Shown here in pieces: positions 22,746 through 34,346 of a stretch of 64,000 nucleotides of DNA. The notes under the pieces were generated by a model, which saw only the letters and a program-made list of their open reading frames with translations, had not been told where the DNA came from and ran no database searches. Within the stretch, counting starts at the first letter, position 1; every line of letters starts with the position of its first letter. The position numbers and the translations under genes are program-made. The DNA lies in contig CM029627.1 of assembly GCA_017311315.1 (NCBI GenBank), forward strand, positions 52,109,976-52,173,975, in the 5' to 3' direction. The stretch comes from Dendrocalamus latiflorus (Eukaryota; Streptophyta; Magnoliopsida; Poales; Poaceae).

Positions 22746-23880
22746 CTATAAACAGAGTACTCAAGGGGTTCTCATATAATGCATATAGTAGAAAGAAGGA
22801 TTATAACTCCTTCACGACAAACATGGGGGTATCTGTGGAGCACACGCTTCTTATAGAGCACTGGTCAAAAAAGCCTTTTGAAAAGGTTTTTACTGGCCAA
22901 CAACCCTTAATGACGCTAAAGAGCTGGTTAAGAAATATGTGCAATGCCAGTTTCATGGCAGACAAATACACCAGCCAGCTCAAGCTTTACAGACTATACA
23001 TTTATCTTGGCCTTTTGAGACTTGGGGTCTTGATATCTTGGACCGTTTCCAAGAGCATCGAGGGGCTTTGAATTCCTTTTTGTGACTATTGACACGTTCA
23101 AAAAATGGATTGAAGTTGAACCTGTATCTAGGATAACAATGAAACCTGCTAAAAGGTTCATGATGAAAAGCGTAATTACTCAATTTGGGGTACCCAGTCA
23201 AATAATTACAGATAACGATAAGCAATTCTCAAGTGCAAAGTTTCAAGAATTTTGTGAAGAATTGGGTGCCAAGTTATGTTATGCCTCAGTTGCCCATCCG
23301 TAAAGCAATGGAGTAGTCAAAAGAGCGAATGGCCAAATAATGCAAGCAATTAAAACCAAGGTCTTCGACTAGCTTGTAAAGTGCTGGGGGGTTTGGGTAC
23401 AAGAATTACCTTCAGTATTATGGGTAATTCGCACGACTCCTAGTTGGGCGACAGGGGAAATTCCATTTTTTCTAGTTTTTGGGGCTGAAGTCATACTTCC
23501 TCCATAACTAAAAATTAGGTTGATGAGAGTTGAAAACTTCAATGACTCCAACCAACAACAAGTTCGAGTAGATGACATTAACCTACTCGAAGAGAAGAGA
23601 ATGAAGCCTTAATCTGTTTGGTAGTCTACCAACAAGCCATGTGTAAATACTACGATAGTAAAGTCCAACCTCGCAGCCTTGCTGTAGGTGATTTGGTATT
23701 GAAGAAAATTCAATCCCAGTCTAATCGGAACAAGCTTTTCCCTAATTGGGAAGGTCCTTACACAGTGGTCAAAGTTACATGACCAGGGTTAGTACGACTT
23801 TCCATGGAAGACAGCTAGATTGTCTCAAACTCTTGAAATATCTATCAATTGCATAAATTCTATGTATAACATTTCTACTC
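22746..23880 (+). pseudogene. gypsy integrase remnant
   Basis: It continues the pol domain order beyond the CACTA. The sequence shows a degraded zinc-finger area (VKKYVQCQFH), then FVTIDTFKKWIEVEPV around the first catalytic Asp and IITDNDKQF around the second. The third site reads NGVVKRANG where the family normally has Glu (QVERANG), so the catalytic Glu is replaced by Lys. TAA and TAG stops interrupt the frame (for example after SVAHP at about 23303). The C-terminal part ends near 23.88 kb. Not functional. Confidence 0.85.
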
Positions 23881-23929
23881 TTTCAATAAAGTTTTATGTT
23901 TGTTGAATCTTTATTGCCGTACTTTGAGT

Positions 23930-24430
23930 AGGGATTCCTTTTATGTTTGTTCGACCACTTCTAGTACACTTATTTTGTTCAAACTGATCAGAGAAGGAAA
24001 CATCGCTAGTCGAAGTCTCTCCTCTCTGCATGTAGTCCTGCTCACTAGAACGAGCTTCCTAGCGTCGTACTATTTCTAACTATTACTATCAGTATAAAAT
24101 AATTGAGTTAATTGAGAAAAGTTGAATGAATTTAAAAGAAAGAACTTTGAAGAAATGTAATATCATCTAGTCGAAGACTTTCCTTTCTGCATGTGGTCCT
24201 ATCCACTAGAAGCAACTTCCTAGCATCGATTCGTTCCTAACTTTTGCTACCAGAACATGACAATCGAAGTCGATAACGATAGTCAGATGAACTGCTCTGT
24301 TTTCTACAAACCCTATTCTACACTATTTGCTTAGTTTGTCCGTACAAACTAAGTAAATAGTTGGGGACTAGGATAGAGTTATTAATACAATTCAAATTTC
24401 ATTAACAAAGGGCTTTTTTTTACAAAGTTC
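23930..24430. repeat. gypsy spacer with a degenerate direct repeat
   Basis: Two related blocks of about 90 bp, each with CTAGTCGAAG, CTGCATGT(A/G)GTCCT and CTTCCTAGC(G/A)TCG, lie at about 24005-24090 and 24165-24255. They belong to the non-coding part between pol and the antisense ORF. Confidence 0.6.
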
Positions 24431-27400
24431 CCTATTACAAACTACTTTGATGAAGGAGATTCGACTTGCATCTCCTCCGTGGCCATCCAACCAACTGGCT
24501 CCATTTCTTCGATTAGACAGGCTACCTCTGCTACAGAGCAGTCGAAGTCGTAACCGATTGGTCGGAGGCTGAGGCTTTGGTCACATGTCTTGAGTTTTTC
24601 CAAGGCATAGCTTACTCCACCTTAAACTGTTTCTCATAAGGAGTTAGCTTGGTTAATCTTCAAAGTGGCTACGAGCTTCTCTAAAGCTCTGACTTGTTGT
24701 CCAATCGTATTCGAGTGGGTAGTTATGGTGTCCTTAGAAGGAATGATCTTCTCAGCACCAAGCGTACCGAGTAGATTATTTGGAAGAGAAGCATTGTCTT
24801 GAAGAGCGATCTTCATCGACTTTATTTTCTCTTGACTACGACTATAGCCTCTGGAAAGTAGAGTGAACCTTAGTTAGAAAAATACTTCCTAAAAGACTAG
24901 TTAGTAGAATTGGTCAAAGGTAAAGGTTTCCTTACCTGCTAGTCGGAACTCAAGCTTCTTGACTTCATCTTCATGCTGATCTTCTAGCGACCTGGTCCTC
25001 TGGTCTTTCTTTTTGCCGATACGAGTAAACTCACGGATTACTTTGGTTTTTAATCGATCTCAGTGTGAAGCTTACCCATTTTGATCTCCTTTTTGCTAAA
25101 AAGAAAAGAGTTAGAGATAGACAAGAAATACATCCGAATAAGCAGTCGTAAGTCCAAACTTATTGTTTATTTTCTCTTGCAACTTGTTAGTCGCAGAATT
25201 GGCCTTTAAAAGGCTGATCATTACATCGACATTCTTCTTCTTTAGCTTTTGCGTCTTAACTTCTCGTTGTTGAGTGCGTCAGCCAAAGATTTTGCGTTGC
25301 TCTTAGACCTGTAAAGGATAAAGACAGACATGAAAAACTAGACAAGTGGTTGAAATAGAAAAAGACTACGTATGCTAGTGGCTTACCATTTTTCTGCCTT
25401 TCACGGAGTTCAGCATTTTGTTGTCTTAAGAGCATAAGTTGTCTGTGGTATTTAGCCATAGTAATCATGTCTTCCAAAGCTCTCTAAATAAAGGAAGACA
25501 ATGAGAAGTAAGAAAAGCCAATTATAAATAACTATGCATTAGATGCTTACGTTCATGCTCGTATGAGCAAACATGGCAAGTACTCACTGGGAATCTTCTA
25601 GTCAATCGAGCTCTTCGGCCTTATTTTACCACACCTTCTTGAGGTGCTCATCATTGAAGACATTCCTTTTGTTGGGAATATCTTTGGGGTGAGGGACATG
25701 GTTATGATATTGACAAGAAGAGGATCCTACTACAAAAACAGGATTGAAAACTTATAGAAGTTGGGTTCTTCTTCTTCTTCAGTTGTACCTTCTTGGAGAT
25801 GAGGAGGAGCTTCCTCGGTAATTTCCTCTTCGAGGAGGCGATCAGAGGGATTTTCCACTTCTTGAAGTAAGAACTTCAATCCTGTCTTCAGCTGCTTTTG
25901 CTTCTATTGCTTCAACCACCTTGGTGGTCGTAGTCGTTTCAGTTTCAGCAGCAGTTTCTATCGCCAAGGTGGAGGTCGTTTCCCCAACCATCTTCTCTGC
26001 CAACTCTTTGACTGTGGGCGGAGTGGTAGGGGCTTCTTGACAGAAGCATCTTTTGAAGATAGATGAGCCAGGCTAAAATCGCAAGAAGAGAGGTGAATTG
26101 GCATTTAAGAAGACAAAAGTGTAAAATATTTTTCTTGTGCTTTTATTTACATACCTCGCTTTTGTGGCCTTAATCTTGAATTTAGAAGAAACCTTTCCTA
26201 AGGAAGGTTTCTTCGACTTCTTCTCCACGACCACGTCTGGTCGTTAAGGAGCGGGGTCATCTCCGACCAAGTCTAGTCATAGACCCTAAGCAACGGCTGC
26301 TACCCTTTGCTCCTCTTGCCCTTCCTGATGGTCAAGACTGGTTTCAATCACTTAAAAAGCAATCTCCTTCTCCATCATAGGTTCTACTGCTACATTAGTC
26401 TCTTTCAAACAAGATACAAAACTCTTTTAGTTCTCCTTTTCGAGTTGCTTAATAAAGCCTTGAGAAGCACCAATTGAGAAAATTTTGTTATCGTAATAGT
26501 AGGGTACGTTGATCTTAGGAGTCGGTTGATCTAATATAACTGCCCCTATCTCCTCTATAGTAGCAGCAACTTCTGCAAAGAACTACTCGATGGAACCAGA
26601 TGGGGGAGGAGGAGGAGGAGCATCAATTGAACTTTCACCTTACTTGTCGACAGTTTTCATTAGTCGACGCCTCTTGGCTAGAGGAGTTTTAATTTCCTTT
26701 GCCTCTTTTCCGATAACCATCAATTCGACCTCTTAGTCGTCCTAACGGTTTTCCATGCCAACTTTCTACAATACAGAAGAATGCTAAGTACTCATTTTCT
26801 ACAACTATGAAATCCTAAAGACAAGATCTAACTTCGATTACCATTAGGTGTTCTTCCCTCTCCTCGGTGAATACGTCTACCAAGATACAAGGAGCCACCA
26901 CATCAAGTGATGGAGCTTTCTCACAGAGGAGTTTGACTTGAGTGTCAATTTCCCCTAGTGGAAGATCTGTATAGATAGATAAAGTGGTCCGTAATCAGAA
27001 CTTGAAATTAACCAAAATAACGAGTTTGATTTTTTTACTTACCATTCTCGTAGTCTCTGGTCGTATCATTAGCCCCTGAGTACATCCACATAGGATGTGC
27101 TCGTCTCTTCAGAGGGCAGCACATCCACATAGGATGTGCTCGTCTTTTCAGAGGGCTGATACAATGAGTGATGAAATCTTTCACACATGCCACCCAGTAA
27201 GCCCTTTCTTCCTTAAGTCCTTGATAGCTTGGATATAGGGGGCTATCCGAGTAAGGTCCTCGGGGACCAAATTTCTGGAAGAGTTCTTCTCCGTAGCCTT
27301 CCCCATGAAAGAAAGGATGTCTTCACTGATCATCTCCCAGTAAAATCACTTCTTCTTCTAGTTCGGCCACGAAGACCGAGTAAACATCTGGATGCATTCC

Positions 27401-27955
27401 TCTATTTTTTTGTCGTGGAGCTTCAGACCACAACTCCTAGCAATTTCGGTTTGTTTGCTCATTTCGTATTAGTAGCAAAAGAGCTCCAAATCCAGAGGAA
27501 TTCTCAGATAAGCCTCGCACAAGTACACGAATACACTTAATATGGTGATGAAATCGAGAACCAGGTTCACTGATTCCACCCAAAGTGCTCTAGTATGACC
27601 CTGAGAAAAGGGTGAGCGAGAAGTCAAAGGACACACTCACAGTATGTTTGAAATACTAGGATTTGCCCATCACTCTCGATGGCCAATGTTGTCCGGCAGC
27701 TTCAATCCACTTCACATATTTTCTTGAAGGGGTCTTCTTAGCTATGACCAAGGCTTTCATCTTTGGGACATCCATCTCTAACACTAGCCAATTAGAAGAG
27801 GACTTCATCATTTTCTCTAGTCGGTTGGTTTGGATTTGGAAGAAATCGAAAGAAGATGGCTTAGTCAGCGACAAAAAATTCGAAGAGGATTGGAGCAGAA
27901 GGGGAAAGTAAGAACCCCAAAGGTTACCCCATGGTAAGTTTTTATAGTTGTTCAA
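24430..27955 (-). pseudogene. antisense extra ORF of the gypsy element (gypsy-type transposon domain plus coiled coil)
   Basis: Read on the minus strand from about 27950 down. The first block contains RLEKMMKSSSNWLVLEMD and KYVKWIEAAG. At 27540-27420 the reading FVYLCEAYLRIPLDLELF matches the plant putative gypsy-type transposon domain (Transposase_28; typically VFVHLCEAFLGI). Further down, 25477-25380 (MAKYHRQLMLLRQQNAELRE) and 24816-24640 have coiled-coil character. Stops and shifts break it throughout. The antisense placement between pol and the 3' LTR fits Tat-group extra ORFs. No catalytic role is known for this domain. Confidence 0.7.
27082..27159. repeat. 39-bp tandem duplication in the antisense ORF
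   Basis: ACATCCACATAGGATGTGCT begins at 27082 and again at 27121. The 39-bp period keeps the reading frame. Each unit also contains the small palindrome CACATCC...GGATGTG. Confidence 0.9.
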
Positions 27956-28217
27956 GTCAGTTACTAATCTCGGGAACTCAACGGTTACAATCTCTTCGAG
28001 AACTGCTCCAAACGGACAAATCGGCGAGAGCCGATTTGAATTCTTGAGTTCTTCTATATGAAACCAGCGTATCTCTACAACTCAAGTGAAATTACCTTTT
28101 TTTGACCAAGTTCACTTCTGGTCAAATTAAATCAAAAAGGCTTTGCTTTTGATCTTCATTCGTCTACGATGTATCTTTCTCAAGTAAGCTATTTTCACTT
28201 GAAGTTAGGGGGCTAGA

Positions 28218-28964
28218 TGACAAGGATATAACAATCCTTAAATTATTATTTATCTATAAATGGTATTATTACGTCATTGTACTCTTTGAGTATACCTCTT
28301 ATCCATAAGGGAGAAACTTAACATGGTGATTGTAAGCAATTCTACGATCACCCCCTGGTAGTAAGCATTTCCACGATCACTTCATACTTGTAAGCTCTCC
28401 TATAAATATGATGTAATCGTAAGTTATCTTGCGATCACCCTGTGGTTGTAGACTCTTCTGCGACCAGCTTTCGATTGACTTGTTTACAACAACTTGTTAC
28501 ATCATGACTTTGTCTGACAAGATCGTTGGCATGTGCACTTATTTTCTGTCATAACAGTGTGTAACTTCCTTTTGATAATAACCGCTGCACGACGAGTGAG
28601 ATACCACGTCTCTAACAATAACTCCCGTCAGATAGTTATCATCCAAAACATTAAGGCATCTCTTGGCGTAGAGTAACCACCACCACTTCGCAAGCTATAT
28701 AAGAATTGACGCCAGAAAGAAGGGGACAAAAGGAATGCAAGGCATTCTGCATTACTTTCTTTCCTGATTGTAATCAATTCATCGAGTAATAGCCACACAG
28801 GAGTAGAGTTATTATTCTCCCAAGAGATGGCCCGAACTTGTATAAAAATTCTTATGTCTTTCTCTATGTGATCATAGCCAGGTCGTCAAGAGATCATCTA
28901 AATCCAAATAATCATACGTAAGATCGATACTAAAACATCGATAACTCTCATTTTTCCCACTACA
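28218..28964 (+). mobile_element. 3' LTR of the gypsy element
   Basis: A polypurine-like AGTTAGGGGGCTAG (28204-28216) precedes TGACAAGGATATAAC at 28218. Inside are a TATA box (CTATATAAG, about 28694-28702) and leader-like sequence. The right border is put at CCACTACA (28964) because sequence beyond changes character. No second LTR copy is present in the window to confirm the ends, so the right edge is tentative. Confidence 0.5.
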
Positions 28965-28965
28965 T

Positions 28966-29230
28966 GCCCTGATGCATCTGGACCACTTGGCACTGTTTCT
29001 AACGCAGAAAAAGAATTTCCCCAAGAACAGCTTGATGAAGAAAAGTACGGATGCTGCCTATGATATTCACTTCCCAGTGACATTGCTTCCTTTGAACATG
29101 CATGTGACCCAAGGGCAGTAGCTGACTGTGCTATTTCAATCAAGTGTACATCTGAAGAGCATCCAGAAATCCAGCAACAGTTTACACTTGCGACCTACGA
29201 GAATGAAATTGCTTTCTTACACTATATTTT
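28966..29230 (+). pseudogene. possible gene-fragment exon next to the LTR
   Basis: A plus-strand frame of about 29 codons rich in Asp, Glu and Ser (PDASGPLGTVSNAEKEF) is followed in a shifted frame by about 50 codons (LPSDIASFEHACDPRAVADC). Codon use looks protein-like, but the product is not recognised. It may be a host fragment into which the retrotransposon inserted. Confidence 0.25.
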
Positions 29231-29400
29231 TTGAACCGACGCAAACAAGCTGGACTGTTCTATGCATTCCTGAACTAATTCAGTAATTAGTACGATGTCA
29301 CTTGGGTGTTATTCTTGAATAATTTCTTATTTAATCTTTACTTAGTTGGTCTAACGTAAGTATTTATAGTTTAGAAAAATATAACCCTTTTGAGTATTCC

Positions 29401-29829
29401 GTTCAACGATAACAAAAGAGAGAACGTTTTACCAAAAAAGGTATGAAGATCGAAATAAGAGCAAGCCCATACCTGATGTGACACAGCCCTGTTTGCATGA
29501 GATCGAAATAAGGCTTCAGCTTCTGGCTTCCGGCTTATTTTTCACTATTTATAAATTTCGTCTTTTTTTGAACTTTTTGCTTTTTGTTGAGTTTTTTTGC
29601 CGGTTCTTTTTTCCCGTATTTGTTTGTATTATACGTAATGGGCTCACATATTTTTTTTATATTTTTTAAATTTAATTATGCTAAATAAGCTTCTGTCAGC
29701 TACAGCGTTTTTTCAGTCAGCTACAGTGCTTTTCAGCCATAAGCCACAAAAAAAACCCAAATGAACACCACCTCAGAAAATGGGTACTCTCTTCTCGTTC
29801 AACGATAACAAAAGAGAGAACGTTTTACC
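29401..29829. repeat. 33-bp direct repeats flanking a MITE-like insert
   Basis: GTTCAACGATAACAAAAGAG (continuing to ACC) occurs at 29401-29433 and again at 29797-29829. Between them, 29484-29770 begins CCCTGTTTGCATGAG and ends with AACCCAAATGAACACCAC, with AGCTTCTGGCTT-type and CTACAG subterminal words, as in small hAT- or Harbinger-like grass MITEs. Terminal inverted repeats are too degraded to assign a superfamily. Confidence 0.4.
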
Positions 29830-29869
29830 TATTCAACGATAACGAAAGAGATTTTTTATCCCCCACAGA

Positions 29870-30400
29870 TTACACACTGAGGGGTTTCATTTGGAACAGA
29901 GAATTATCGACGAGAAATGTAGGATTTTAAACTCCATAGGAATTGGTAATGGTCATGAATTTAGAGCCTAGATTATATTGACTTTTATCAAATCCATGGG
30001 AATATTGTTCCTTTCCTATGTTTCATACGGAAATTCCTGCATTTTAAAGACAAGGAGGAACCCGGGAGGGTAAGGTGTGTGCCGACCTCGTTGCGGGCGA
30101 GGTGCTTAACGACAAAGAGAATGAGAAGAATGAACAAATGGGATATTTGGGTTTTCAAAAATTGTATTTAGGCCTAAGATACTGACTGGTGGGCCCTCGT
30201 TTAGATTTTCCCTAGTACGACCAACAAATGCTTAATTACTATTTATTCACTTGGATGTGAAAATTTTAATTTATTAGGTTTTATTTGGAACAAAAAGGGT
30301 TTTTTTCTAGATTTTTACATGAAATTGAATTATTTTTTCCTCACAAAATGATTGAATTATTCTTATTGAAATTCTTACATTTTAAACATACCCTTAAATT
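29870..30400. other. MITE-like non-coding sequence at the left edge of module A
   Basis: GGGGTTTCATTTGGAACAGA at about 29881 and GGTTTTATTTGGAACAAAAA at about 30278 are related starts of short transposon-like segments containing TAGGATTTTA and GGAATT words common in grass MITEs. No coding potential. Confidence 0.3.
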
Positions 30401-30949
30401 GAAAACGGAAAGGCAAAAACAGAAAGAACTTCTCAGTTACGCTCAAAACCATCTCCTACCTCCGTAGTACGTTTCAAATTTCAAAAATCACAAAAAGTGT
30501 TGAGGGTCTCCGTACGCAAATCTGAAGCATGATGTGGTTTTTTTTTCTAAACATGGGTGTACCTACACGCATTTGTAGTTTGTATAATATTTTTTTATCC
30601 ATGCATGTAACATTTCAACATATCTGCAATATTTCTCGATGAAAAAATGTTGCAGTCATCAGAAAATATTGAAGACATATTGAAATATTGTATGTATGGA
30701 CGAAAAATATTGTAAATATAGACGAAAAATATTGCATATATATCAAAATATTTTGACTGATATTGGCTAAAAAAATCAGTCGCATGTTATATAAACACTC
30801 GGCAAAATTTAATGGCCATTTATGTTACCGGCCGGGAGAAACAAAAAAACGAACGTCACCGACGAAAGACTCGAACTGACCTCCTCGCCTCCGCCGCTAC
30901 CCGTCAAATTTCAATCCTCACAAAAGTGGTGTACGCCCACGGAATGGAT

Positions 30950-31131
30950 ATGGTTGTTGACTTTAATTGATTCAATTCAAATTAACAAAATGGATTGCCC
31001 TTGAAGATGGTTGTTGACTTTAATTGATTCAATTCAAATTAACAAAATGGATTGCCCTTGAAGATGGTTGTTGACTTTAATTGATTCAATTCAAATTAAC
31101 AAAATGGATTGCCCTTGAAGATGGTTGTTAA
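30950..31131. repeat. 57-bp tandem repeat, three copies plus a partial
   Basis: Units beginning ATGGTTGTTGACTTTAATTG start at 30950, 31007 and 31064, with a partial at 31121. The copies are essentially identical, so the expansion is recent. Module B has no counterpart. Confidence 0.95.
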
Positions 31132-31715
31132 CTTGCTACAAATATACTATTTCCATCACGCGTTAGAGCGCAAACACAAATTTACACGTTGACGGTACTT
31201 ATGCTATCCAAGGACCAAGGATGATATATGCCCACACGCGGCGTAGACAAAAACAGATCAAAAACTACAAATGGATGTGCCGTTCAATATCCGGCGTACA
31301 CAAAAACAGAAAGAACTTCTTAACATATATACAAACAGAAAGAACCCATTTGTAAGTTCGGGCAGAAAAAGAAAAAAGAAAAAGGAACATCACCGACGAC
31401 GAAGTACCCGAAGAAGCCCCAACACCTCGTCTTATCGAGCTTTTCCTAAAAGTGACATAGTTTGATTTAATATCATTTTACATATAATTTAAAAGTATTT
31501 TTAGAAACGAGTTAACGAGCCGAGCCGAGCTTAAGCAAAATTCAAATTTATTTGAAATCGACTCATTTTAATGTTTAACCAATTAACAAGTATAATTGAA
31601 GTAATTTTAAACCGAGCCAACGAGCCCCACTAACGAGTTTTTTTTCCACCCCTACCACCCCGCCTCCGCCGCTACCCCCACAATAATAACGGCCATAATG
31701 AGTTCGCTCCGCTAG

Positions 31716-31724
31716 CTATATATA
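31716..31724 (+). promoter_or_regulatory. TATA box of the membrane-protein gene, copy A
   Basis: CTATATATA lies just upstream of a GC-rich leader, with the first 5' exon ending at CCCCAG|GTAAGC (31803/31804). The same arrangement (CTATATATTA) occurs in module B at 40718, supporting a conserved core promoter. Confidence 0.65.
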
Positions 31725-32620
31725 CCCGTCGCGTCGGAGCAACACCACCAACTTCTGAAGGATTCGAGGGAAGGAAGCCAACCGCGCGCTCGCCAAACCC
31801 CAGGTAAGCTTACAACTTCGACGAACTCGTGGGTCCGATTAAGACGGTTGTTTCGGATGGGTTGCTCGTCCCAGTAGTTGCTTATGGTTTGCTCGTTCTG
31901 TGTTCGTTGATGGGAGGGTCGGGTGCGTTCAATGTTCGTGGTAGAGCAGACGCTCGTGCTCGTGAATTGAAGGGTGAGAGTGCGTGAATCCATGGAAGTC
32001 GCCCAATCCAACTCATCTGACAGGAATACTGTGGGGACTTAGATTTGATAATCCGAATCTTCTGCATATTGTGAGCTAATCCTAGATCGGTAGCTAGCTC
32101 ACGTAGCAATATCAGTAGATATCACATCTGTACACACGAGTAATAAAAAATGTACTTCATATTATATAGGTAATCATAAATAAGTCTTATGACAAGTTTT
32201 ACATAACGAGCGACTCAGCAAATAGTATTGTTTAGAGTAAAGCAGCGAAATGGTATGTAAACAAAAAAAAACGTCATATCTTGCCACAGACAACAAACTG
32301 GGACTAAACCTAGTTCTTGCCTCTATCTTTTACTAAACATTACTCCACTCCACCAGTCCACAATGATTTATTATTAATTACTTTTCCTTTTTTTTTGGAT
32401 GCCTTATTTGGGTGCAGCCAATTGTGGAAAGGATGTTCTAGTCATAATCAGGAAGTTACGTGATTTCCAAATGAAGATAGAAGTACTAGAACTGCAGGAG
32501 GTACAAGATCACAATGGCAATAATTCAAACACTGTTTTCAGCTTATTATTCCTTTTTTACTTCAGTGTGTTACTTGTATTTTAATGTGTAATCTGGGACT
32601 ATGAACGTCATGGGAATTTG

Positions 32621-34346
32621 ATGGCGCATTTCCACTCCAATTGCAACAATCATGCCCAATATGAAGCAAGCAGGTCCATGCCGAAGAGCATAGCTATGAC
32701 TGAATATTCCAGGAAGGATTATTCTAGCATAGTCACTATGACTACAACTGCGGTAAGGAACTTATCCGGTTTTCTCTCTCTCCCCCTATCCTTTTTCCCC
32801 TTTTCGATGATTGCGTCTTTCTGATGCTCTACAGGGGGTGACCGATATTCCAAGTACTCTTGTTATGAACACTTCTGAAAATAAGGAGGAGAATAAGGTA
32901 GATTTCTTCAATTCTTTTTGCCCCCGTGACTTGGTTACCATTAAACTATACCGAAACCATCGCTCCGCAACCACACCCAGGAAAACTATTTCATTTTGGA
33001 TTTTTTTCGTTGGGTAGCAAAAGGAATGAAAACACAGAAATTTCGGTTATTTCGTACGAATTTTGTTCAAATGGCTCAAATTAAACTTGAAATTTAAACT
33101 TAAAACTACGATAAAGAACATGTAAATCTCCATTTGAGCAATAAGGATGGTCTAGTCTGGTGGGAAGAAGCAAAGGCCCACTACGAGAGGTCTTGGGTTC
33201 ATCTCCCTTGGCGCAATTATTTTTTCGGCATAGAATATATGTGGGACCCACATGTTAGCGAAGAAAGTTAGGGAAAAAATTAGATATTTTTTCGGCGCAG
33301 GAAATGTGTGGGACCCACGTGTTAGCGAGGAAATTAGGAAAAAAAATTGGTAGCCAGAGGTGGGATTCGATTCTTGGTCACGTCCAACGCACGAGAAGGG
33401 CCTAGCCATTGGGCTAGTTGCTTCGATTTGCTTAGTATAGGCATTTATATTCTTTTACACTTCAAAATTTAAAATAAAAAAAAATATTTTTGTAGAATTG
33501 AAGTTATTTCGGGGGCTAACAAAAGGAACGAAAATTATGAAATTTTGGCGGAATTTCATTGGAATTGTCAACCATGCACACAGCTCGGCAAGTGGTGTTC
33601 TGCAAATGTTTTTGGAATTCATTTCCGCTCTTATTGGTTTGATCTTTGACCTGTATACACCCTGAGGAAGGTAATTAAATCCTAAATATGTTAACGCTTG
33701 TTCATCTTTTTGCATTGTTTTGAACTCAGGCTTCAGTGGCTTTCCTCTTCACCATTGCGGACAAGATGCCTATCCTTAATGCTCTGATCATTTCTGGGCT
33801 ACTATACTCCCATGGTCCGACTCCACTTCTGGGGATTTCTGATGCTTGGATACAAGTCCTTTTCGCTGGTGGTGTGATATCAACTATCAGCTGCATTATT
33901 CTGGCAAGTTCCGCTTCATACTTCAAGGAGAAAGGGTCGCCAGACAACCCTGGATTTGTTGTCTGCTCAATGATGGTCTTTTGTGTGTTGCTATTCTTGC
34001 TGCTGTCAACTTTTATAATACTGCTTGGTTTTGAGCGGACCTCCAAATGCATTATATGGTCCGTTGGATTTCTACTCCTACTCTCGATGGTGCTTGTTTG
34101 GGTTGCTTTCCAGCACCAGCCAATGGTATAGTGCATTATGTTCTTAATAGTTGAATTTGAATAAAAAGTAGCAATGACAGATATCATACTTGTGCTTTTA
34201 TTGTGCCCCAGATTGTTGGGCTTAAATGGACGAAGAATGCACTTCAATGGATGCTTAAATGGGCAAAGAATGCATTTGAATGGATGAAGGCTAAGATAAG
34301 CGAATGGAGGCTGAGGGGTGAGAGTCTGCCTCAGTGGCAGGCCTAG
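32621..34346 (+). CDS. unrecognised multi-pass membrane protein, copy A (spliced)
   Basis: I infer coding exons 32621-32752, 32835-32897, 33730-34125 and 34212-34346 (TAG). All introns are phase 0 with GT..AG, giving 44+21+132+44 = 241 residues. An untranslated exon ends at 31803, and exon 32418-32500 lies upstream. The N-terminus is polar. The third exon holds three or four hydrophobic segments (around VLFAGGVISTISCIILA, MMVFCVLLFLLLSTFIILLG and WSVGFLLLLSMVLVWVAF). The Trp/Lys-rich tail ends LRGESLPQWQA. No family is recognised. Module B splices exon 32418-32500 to an in-frame GAACGTCAT with acceptor CTAG; copy A reads CTAT there, so A may start at ATG 32621 instead of the upstream ATG. A SINE-like pair sits in the third intron. 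Confidence 0.65.
33140..33425. mobile_element. paired tRNA-derived SINE-like sequences in an intron
   Basis: On + at 33148-33212 there is an A-box-like TGGTCTAGTCTGG and a B-box-like GGGTTCATCTCC. On - at 33420-33354 there is a better pair, TAGCCCAATGG and GAATCGAATCCC, spaced as in tRNAs. Between them a block of about 68 bp with TTTTTTCGGC and GTGGGACCCAC(A/G)TGTTAGCG is duplicated in tandem. This looks like two tRNA-derived heads facing each other. The same unit is in copy C (about 52034-52312), so it predates the A/C split. Confidence 0.5.

Larger units (their letters stand above)
15509..28964 (+). mobile_element. Ty3/gypsy (Tat-lineage-like) retrotransposon, 5'-truncated, split by a CACTA element
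   Basis: In order on the plus strand: gag tail with a Cys/His motif (15.5-15.8 kb), aspartic protease (about 16.1-16.5), reverse transcriptase (about 16.8-17.5), RNase H (about 18.1-18.5), integrase (22.75-23.9), then a minus-strand extra ORF region (24.4-27.95) and a 3' LTR (28.2-28.96). An extra antisense ORF between pol and the 3' LTR is known from Tat-group elements such as Grande, and the RT wording fits that group. The 5' LTR and primer site were not found. The pol frame is broken by many stops and shifts. Removing the 4022-bp CACTA restores continuity between RNase H and integrase. Confidence 0.85.

Noticed and set aside
33354..33420. Functional tRNA gene on the minus strand
   Set aside because: A- and B-box words are present but I could not fold a full cloverleaf; it is better described as a tRNA-derived repeat.
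33726..34247. 173-codon minus frame opposite the membrane exon (and 52613-53134)
   Set aside because: Antisense shadow; the plus strand has matching splice sites and phases.
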